NCBI GenBank assembly: GCA_026214975.1
Contig: CM047815.1
Location: 76,475,299 to 76,539,298 of the forward strand
DNA length: 64,000 nt
Source of the DNA: Gentiana macrophylla
Lineage: Eukaryota; Streptophyta; Magnoliopsida; Gentianales; Gentianaceae
Direction of reading: 5' to 3'
Under the pieces are notes generated by a model. That model did no database searches. It worked only from the letters and a program-made list of their open reading frames with translations, and was not told the origin of the DNA. Shown here one piece after another: positions 57,301 through 64,000 of the stretch (position 1 is its first letter; every line of letters begins with the position of its first letter). The translations under genes and the position numbers were made by a program.

Positions 57301-58303
57301 ACAACAGTTTTCTAGCAGCTACAACAGGGTCAGTAATCTCAACTTCAGCTGGACCCTCAGCAGACTCAGCAGTCTGTGCTGTTTGCTTCCTTGTTCTTTT
57401 AGGCTTTAACAATTCTGTTATTCCTTGTGTTAGCAGCCTTTCTCTTCTCAGTAGCCTTCTTTGGTGCAGCAAGTTTGAAAGATTTCTTAACAGTTTGCTT
57501 GACCTGCTCACCACCAGCATCACCATCATCTCCATTATCATCACTATCAGCAGCTTTAGCAACACCTTCTTCATCATCATCCAGACCAGGAATAGCATAA
57601 TCAATCTCTTTCTTGTATATGGATTGATTAATCTTTTCAGGTGCTACATCAGGAATCTCCAAATGATTCAGCAGGGTCTGAATCATTAATCCTAAGGGTA
57701 AGGCCTTGGATTTCCTCTTTCCTCTTTTGCAACCTTCTTCATGTAATGAATAAAATACCCAACCCAATCAAATTTCATACTTCTGCAAATAATCATCAGC
57801 AGCTCTATCTTGGGTCCTGATAGAGTATCAATACTTCCAACCAACCCTAATATATTCTTTGCAATGATTTTGCTCAGCAAGTTGTATTCATTCCCAATGT
57901 GTCTAACATTGATGCCTGGAATTGATTTGGTGTCTTTATTTGTCTTGATTTTATCAACAAAATCCATCTTGGACAATCCCATTTCCTCAGGATTTATTGG
58001 ACCATCTACTACTTCTTCAAAACCAAAAACTTCCCTCAGTAGACTTGGGGAAATCTCAATCTCCTGGGCATTCACAGTTGTTTTGAATGCCTCTGTTCCT
58101 TCTTTAATCACAATGTTCTTCCAAAAGCTCACAACATTTGTGTATGTGATTGTTTCCAGTCTTATATTGAGCACATTCTCCAGACATTCATACCTCATTA
58201 TTCTTCGACCAATGTTGATTGCTAGTTCAGTTTTATTAGCATCAACAACGAAACCTCTCACACTTTGGCTTGTTCCAATCTGAACATCAATCTTCTCTGC
58301 CAT
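54357..58303 (-). pseudogene. Extra ORF downstream of SIRE pol (env-position ORF3), frameshifted
   Basis: Starts at ATG 58303 (MAEKIDVQIGTSQS) and ends at 54357. The reading changes frame near 57735, 57290, 57010 and 56690, and a stop lies near 54950, so it is broken. The N-terminal part (to about 57690) includes NAQEIEISPSLLREVFGFEE and MKFDWVGYFIHYMKK. It resembles the conserved N-terminal part of ORFs found in the same position in other plant elements. The middle is acidic and Gln/Glu/Pro/Ala-rich; a coiled coil is visible near 55400-55270 (VRNDIANLRNQLDRQ). The C-terminal part is charged and ends EKAREERERRQ. I see no signal peptide, membrane segment or Cys-rich ectodomain, so an envelope function is unsupported. 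Confidence 0.7.
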
Positions 58304-58423
58304 TGTTAAAGAAAAATAAGATGAAGAAGATAATTTCTCAAATCTATGTTCACACAGTGTAAAAACAGAGAGTATTAATCTGAGATTTTGCAAGTAGAGA
58401 GTATCTTCAGTGTAATAGGTCTG

Positions 58424-58513
58424 TATAAATAGACATGGAGTGGTTGTAACTGTCAGTGCACGTACATCCATATCAACCACGATTAAACTGAGTGAATGCT
58501 GTCTTGACACGTG
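58424..58513 (-). promoter_or_regulatory. Promoter-like sequence ahead of SIRE ORF3
   Basis: On the minus strand a G-box (ccacgtgtc; CACGTG at 58508-58513) is followed 77 bp later by a TATA-like ctatttata (58431-58424). About 120 bp of pyrimidine-rich leader then runs to the ORF3 ATG (58303). The spacing fits a plant core promoter. Function is inferred from layout only. Confidence 0.4.
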
Positions 58514-58969
58514 GCCTATTACTTTCCAAAACGTATTGTAACCGTTATATTGTGTTAACTGCGGTTATAAAGGATAAAATAAATATCCCACCAATCTGCT
58601 CTTTGACTTTAATAAGTTTGACTGTGTAACGTTTCATTCAAATAGGTTGGCCTCAAAGAGGTTGGCTCGGCTGACCTGGCGATAAAGATGCTTCAAGACC
58701 TGTTGACATAGTAAATGTCTTTGATCCTTGATTTCTTCTTGTTTTGTTCAATTGATAATACAAGATGAAGTTTAATACCAATGACTGATCTGTCAAGTGA
58801 GCTCACCCAACATGACAAAGACCAATCCCCTTGGCAACCTCATTTGCTCAATTGTCCAAACATAAGTACATGGAATTGTTGATACCAATGACTAATCTGC
58901 TAAGTGAGCTCACCCAACATAGCAAAGACTAATCCCCTTGGTGAATTCCATCAAGTACACTGTTGATTA

Positions 58970-60950
58970 TCAGTCAACTTTGATAATTCCAAGTTCAGTC
59001 CTTAGTTTAGCAAATCTTTCACTTTCCAGTGGTTTAGTGAAAATATCAGCAAGTTGATCTTCAGTAGGGACATACAGAACCACCACATCCTTCTTTTCAA
59101 CATGATCTCTTATAAAGTGATGTCTTACATGAATGTGCTTGGTTCTTGAGTGCAAAACAGGATTTTCTATGATTGTAATTGCACTTGTGTTGTCACACAT
59201 TATTGAAATTTCTTGTTCTTCAATTCCATAATCCCTTAATTGTTGTCTTAGCCAAAGTACTTGTGCACAGCAACTTCCTGCAGCAATGTATTCAGCTTCA
59301 ACAGTGGAAGTTGATATTGAGTTCTGTTTCTTGCTGACCCATGAAACCAGTCTATTTCCCATTAACTGACAGGTTCCTGTGGTACTTTTTCTATCAATAT
59401 TGCATCCAGCATAATCAGAATCTGAGTAGGATATCACTTTGAAGCTTCCATCCTTGGAATACCATATCCCTACTCCCAAAGTTTCTTTTAGATACTTGAG
59501 AACTCTCTTGACTGCACCTAAGTGACTTTCTTTAGGTTTAGATTGAAATCTTGCACAAACACCTACAGCAAAGGATATGTCGGTCTGTTTGGCGATGAGG
59601 TACTGATGAAGCGCCTATCATCCTTCTGTATAAGGTCTGATCAACATCTTTGCCTTCTTTATCTTCATCCAATCTAATATTTGTACTCATAGGAGTTGAT
59701 ATCTTGGTGCTGTTTTCCATACCAAACTTCTTCAACAGCTCCTTAGTGTACTTGATTTGATGAATGAAGATTCCATCTTTCAAGTGTTTGACTTGCAATC
59801 CCAAAAAGTAGTTCATTTCTCCCATCATACTCATTTGGAATTTGCTCTTCATTAGATTTGCAAACTTCTCACATAGTAATTCATTTTCAAAACCAAAGAT
59901 TATGTCATCAACATAAATCTGGACCAGCAGGGTGCTGTTCTCTTCACTGATTCTGAAAAGAGTCTTGTCAATGGTGCCTTTTGTAAAACCATTGTCCACC
60001 AAGAATTGAGATAGAGTCTCATACCAAGCTCTTGGTGCTTGTTTCAATCCATAAAGTGCCTTGTTGAGTCTATACACATTATCTTCTTGATCTTTGACTT
60101 CAAATCCAGGAGGTTGCTGAACATACATTTCCTCCTCTAGAATGCCATTCAAGAAATCACTTTTGACATCCATTTGATATACTTTGAAGTTTTTATATGC
60201 AGCATATGCCAAGAACAATATGATAGCTTCCAATCTTGCAACAGGTGCATAAGTTTCATCAAAATCTATTCCTTCTGCTTGAGAATAGCCTTTTGCAACT
60301 AGTCTGGCCTTATTTCTTACAATGGTACCAGATTCATCAAGTTTGTTTCTGTATACCCATTTAGTATTAATGATATTTGCATGACTAGCCCTTTCAACTA
60401 GTGTCCAAACATTATTTCTTTCAAATTCATTTAATTCTTCTTGCATAGAAATTATCCAATCTGGATCTGATATTGCTTCTTCAACAACTTTTGGTTCCAT
60501 TTGAGAAAGAAAGCATGTAAACATAGCTTCTAGTTGTCTTCTAGTCCTTACACCTTGCTGAATGTTGCCAATGACTTGTTCAGCAGGGTGATCCCTTAAC
60601 CATTGTGGATTTTGGTTAGATTGATTCTCAGGAACCTCATCTTCAGTAGGGTCTGTTGTATCTTCAACAGGGGGTTCATCAGATCCTTGAACTGCTTCAG
60701 TTGTTGCATCAGTAGTGTCACCAGTAGGGTGTTCAGCAGGGGCAGATTCAGAGACTTTTAAGTCATTAACTCTTTCCAAAACATCAACACAATCTGGATC
60801 AGTGACTTGTAGGTTCTCAGCAGGTTCACAACCTTCATCTTCCATACCAGTGAACTTAGGTTCATCAAACACAACATGGGTTATTTCTTCATGTTTTAAT
60901 GACCTCTTGTTCAGTACCCTGAATGCCTTGCTGACTGAAGAATATCCCAA
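58970..60950 (-). pseudogene. SIRE-type reverse transcriptase and RNase H (frameshifted)
   Basis: 60950-59538 carries an acidic Glu/Pro-rich linker and then Copia reverse transcriptase: [22 protein letters not shown] (catalytic Asp), [23 protein letters not shown] (catalytic pair intact) and [10 protein letters not shown]. Near 59570 the frame shifts. RNase H continues as 59479-58970, with SDSDYAGCNIDRKSTTG, EAEYIAAGSC, MCDNTSAI and HIHVRHHFIRDHV. All active-site residues I can check are present, so only the frameshift breaks this part. Confidence 0.85.
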
Positions 60951-61070
60951 GAAAATTCCTTCATCGATTTAGGTTGGAATGTCTTCAAATGTTCCTTATG
61001 ATTTAAGATAAAGCACTTGCTTCCAAATGGATGGAAATAGGACATATTAGGTATCCTTCCATTCTAAATC

Positions 61071-62125
61071 TCATAAGGTGTCTTCAGCAGTTTCTTGTTC
61101 ACTGATGTTCTGTTTTGTGTATATATCTGTCAGTGTTAATCGCTTGACCCAATACCTTTCAGGCAGCAATGCTTCACAGATCATTGTCCTTCCTGCTTCC
61201 TTTAAAGCCCTGTTTCTTCTTTCAGCAACCCCATTCTGCTGAGGCGTACCAGCAGAAGCAAGTTGATGTAATACACTATTCTGTTCACAGTATTCTCTTA
61301 TCACTTTATTAAGAAACTCAGTACCCTTGTCTGATCTGATTTTTACTACTGTTAAACTTTTCTCATTTTGTAACCTCTTCAAAAGATCAGGCATCTTCTT
61401 GAGTGTTTCACTTTTCTTGTTCATAAATACCACCCAAGTGTATCTAGAATAATCATTCACAACCACTAAGGTGTATTTCTTTCCTGTAACACTTGTTGGT
61501 GTAACTGGTCCAAAAAGATCCATATGCATCAGCTCCAAGACTCTATTAGTTGATTGCTTAGTCTTTGATTTGAAGCTTGATTTGGTCTGTTTACCTTGCT
61601 AACATGCATCACATATAGTATCTTTGTTGAATGTGATCTCAGGTAAACCAATCACCAATTTCTTCTTCACCAACTGATTGATGTCATCAAAATTTAAGTG
61701 ATTCAATTTCTTGTGCCATAACCAGTTGAGTTCTGATTTGGTATGCACAATCAGGCATGTTTCTGGAACTGCAGTAGACCAATCCACAATGTACATGTTT
61801 TGTTGTCTTCTACTAGCCAGTACAACTTGATCACCTCTTTCACTAATGACAATACAGTTGTTTTTGTCAAAAGTGACCTTGTATCCCATGTCACAGAATT
61901 GACCAGTGCTCAGCAAGTTGTAGTCCAGTCCTTCAACATATGCAACATTCTTGATTGTAAGTCCATTCCTCACAAGTGTGCCATAGCCTCTTGTGTATCC
62001 AGGTGTGTTCTTGTTGCCAAAATTCACCCTTGGACCATCCTTTGTTACAAAATTTGACAAACAGTGCTTATTCTTTGTCATATGTCTAGAACATCCATTG
62101 TCAAAGTACCAGACACCCTACAAAA
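61071..62125 (-). pseudogene. SIRE-type protease and integrase (stop, frameshift, altered protease site)
   Basis: The protease site reads WYFDNGCSRHMT near 62100, where family members have D-S-G. GAG-pre-integrase follows (GYTRGYGTLVRNG, LLSTGQFCDMGYKV, WLWHKKLNHLN). The zinc-binding DAC at about 61602 is followed by a TAG stop. Integrase continues at 61538 with MDLFGPVTP, IRSDKGTEF and GTPQQNGVAERRNR, the D-D-E residues. It then loses frame near 61150. The reading between 61071 and 60950 is recognisable only in another frame. Confidence 0.82.
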
Positions 62126-62130
62126 CAGAA

Positions 62131-64000
62131 TCAATACATTTTAGGTACCCAAATCTGCTTGGGTCCATAGTGGTCAGTGGTAAGCATGACCCCTGGGATG
62201 TTTCCATAAGGTCTTCTCCTGAAAGTGTCATACATTGGTTCATACATGTATTCCACACATCCATAAGTTCTAACAGTTGGTTGTGTAGGATTCACATACG
62301 TTTTCTGGCCTTTTGATTTATAATGCTGTTTGAAGTGATTCTTGTTGTTAGAAGCATTATAATAACCATTAGTTTGGTGTCTGTTAGGAACAGCCTTGTA
62401 GTATGGAATCTGCTGAGGTCCCTGCTGAGGTCTTGTGCAAGCCCTCTGCTGATTCCATTGCTTAGGTTTTACCCTAGCTGCATGGTTATACTTATTGTTT
62501 CTAGCAGTAGGTGCACGAATATTCCAGTCATCATCAGTAGGGAACAATCTACCTTTCCCCCTGAGATAAGTATCCCTAGAATGATTGACATTTTTGGGTT
62601 TGGGATTCTTATCTTTGGAATATTTCTAATCTTTACCTTTTTGTGGTCCAGCAGACTTGGTAGCAGGTCTGCTATCAGCAGGTCTAGAGGGTACAACAGT
62701 CCTATTTTTAGATTTATTCTTTTTATTAGGAGCTGTTGACTTCTGATATTGCTTCCTTGAGACTTTCTCAGCAGGCTTTGTTGTCTCAACAGCCCTACTT
62801 GGAGTTGGATCATTTGCAGGTACAAACTTAGGACCAATTCTAGTACTAGGTTCAGTAACCTTGCTGGATTCACTCCTGTTGGGTTGTTGAGTTTCAAATC
62901 CAAGACCTGTCCTATCACCATAGGGCTTCCCAGATTTGAATGCAGCATAAGAACAAGATTGTTCAGCAGATTCAGGGGCTACTGAATGTTCAGCAGACTT
63001 ATGTTGATTCTGTTCAACTTCTTTTTCTTTCCTTTAAGAACTCACAATTCAGCTTTCAATCTTTCAACTTCTGATTGAATGGCTTCTTTTTCTGCCTTCA
63101 CAATCTCATAACCAGATTGTATTTTCCTTAGATGATTAAGGATGGCATCCAAAGTTTCTTCATTGTCAGAAATTTTTGGATTTGAACCACAGGTTGATTC
63201 ACAATCACTTTCATCATGAGTGTTTTTAGATGCAGAGTTATATACCTCCTTTGTCTCATCCATGGTAGCCATCAAAGCAAAGTCTTCCATATCAGCAACC
63301 AATGCTGTGTCATCTGATTCATTTCCCTTTTCAGATTCCACTTCATATCCAGATTCATCTTCAGCAATCATAGCCTTTTTGCCAAGTCTTCTTTGTTGAC
63401 TTTTGGTCTTCAGTAGGTCTGGACAATCAGGTCTAAAATGTCCAGGCTTTTTGCAGTTGAAGCAAATGTAATCTGGTTCCTTTTTCTGCTTCAGTTCAGG
63501 ACATTCAGGCTTGAAGTGTCCTGGTTTCTTGCATTGAAAGCACAAGTAGTCATTGTCTTTCCTGGATTCCTCATTCTTTTCACTAGATTTCCTTGTAAAA
63601 TTCCTTGGGGAACCTCTTCCAGTTTTCATAATTCTTATCTTCTTGCTCAGAAGTGCAATCTGCTCTTGCATCTCATCCAGTAAGTCATCTTTAGCTTCTG
63701 ATGCTTCTTCTTGATGTGAAGCAGCCAGTGCTGTAGTTTTTGGCTCTTCCTTTTCAGTAGTAGGTGACAACTTCTTTTTGAATTCATATGCCTTAAGATC
63801 TGAGAATAACTTGAATGTATCCTCTTCATGCAGTCTTCTCATTTCTTCTATGGCTGTCACCTTCATCTTCCATCCATCTGTAGCATGTAAAGTTTCCAAG
63901 ATTTTTGTGTTGATTTCTTCTTTTGAGTAAATAACACACAACAGGGTGAGTTCATCCATAATTGCATTGAACCTAGATTCCATTTGTTCAATGGTTTCAT
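62131..64000 (-). pseudogene. SIRE-type gag, partial
   Basis: The open frame 63983-63042 reads on beyond the window. It contains the end of the UBN2-type gag domain, then two CCHC zinc knuckles (CFQCKKPGHFKPEC and CFNCKKPGHFRPDC) that bind RNA. An acidic region and a coiled-coil-like end (VKAEKEAIQSEVERLKAEL) follow. After a stop at 63042, Lys/Pro/Ser-rich linker sequence continues in another frame to about 62640. 62547-62131 (a basic, Asn/Gln-rich stretch ending WVPK) then leads to the protease. At least two breaks are present. Confidence 0.8.

Larger units (their letters stand above)
52478..64000 (-). mobile_element. SIRE/Maximus-type Copia retrotransposon (5' end outside window)
   Basis: On the minus strand, from right to left: gag with two zinc knuckles, protease, integrase, reverse transcriptase, RNase H, a further long ORF, polypurine tract and 3' LTR (52478-54193). 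Copia domain order plus a large ORF after pol and an LTR of about 1.7 kb are features of the SIRE/Maximus group. The element is inserted in the integrase of another Copia. A target duplication of cctca (52473-52477) is predicted; its partner lies outside. Frames are interrupted by several stops. Confidence 0.88.

Noticed and set aside
57810..58283. 157-codon plus frame with hydrophobic stretches opposite SIRE ORF3
   Set aside because: The minus frame carries the conserved sequence and proper start; the plus frame is its complement.
54357..58303. Calling SIRE ORF3 an envelope gene
   Set aside because: Only its position supports it. I see no signal peptide, membrane segment or Cys-rich ectodomain.
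1..64000. tRNA, rRNA or organellar inserts
   Set aside because: No cloverleaf with conserved arms, rRNA core or plastid/mitochondrial gene sequence was recognised by eye; only tRNA-complementary primer sites are present.

Overview
This is a plant nuclear window, most likely from a eudicot. The evidence is large AT-rich intergenic spaces, genes split by GT-AG introns, and a dense load of LTR retrotransposons (Copia Ale-like and SIRE-like; Gypsy Tat-like, Athila-like and Tekay-like) and MITEs. Well over half of the 64 kb is transposon-derived. I recognise three conserved plant protein genes plus one small broken gene.

Layout. 1-1866: AT-rich DNA with a long-armed inverted repeat at the left edge and a 631-bp solo LTR. 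1872-14590: a decayed Copia element (TSD agtgg) carrying two later insertions, a 2.2-kb solo LTR (4544-6742, TSD ttaga) and a non-coding Athila-like element (7321-12596). The Athila-like element has a truncated 3' LTR and is followed by a 171-bp exact repeat of the Copia sequence in front of it. 14686-16545: a 69-bp minisatellite and a degenerate CCCTA-rich tract. 17778-30138: a solo LTR of about 2.4 kb (TSD ataat) split by a young, nearly complete minus-strand Tat-like Gypsy element (19240-29193, TSD gtagg, 523-bp LTRs). That element carries an extra antisense reading frame.

30144-51300 is the gene-bearing part. It holds a small secreted Cys-rich peptide gene interrupted by a MITE (30263-30749); a seven-exon D-cysteine desulfhydrase 2 / ACC-deaminase-like gene (35049-37816, minus; 425 codons by my splice model); an RRM protein of the plant CFIm68-like group (40387-41910, plus) whose 5' end is out of frame; and a four-exon pectate lyase (46842-48555, minus; 401 codons). 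A Mutator-like MITE sits exactly at the 5' splice site of pectate lyase intron 2. Several MITEs (hAT-like, PIF/Harbinger-like, Stowaway) lie between the genes.

51344-64000: a Copia fragment interrupted in its integrase by a large minus-strand SIRE/Maximus-type Copia element whose 3' LTR, ORF3, pol and part of gag lie in the window; its 5' end runs off the right edge. ORF3 (about 3.9 kb) lies downstream of pol behind promoter-like sequence and shows no visible signal peptide or membrane anchor.

The host genes do not form a pathway: sulfur/ACC metabolism, mRNA 3'-end processing and cell-wall pectin cleavage are neighbours by chance. The more unusual material is structural: nested insertions that can be ordered, breakpoints with exact duplications, transposons inside genes, and extra promoter-led reading frames in two retrotransposons. 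All intron models, domain names and lineage names come from reading the sequence by eye, without database searches.
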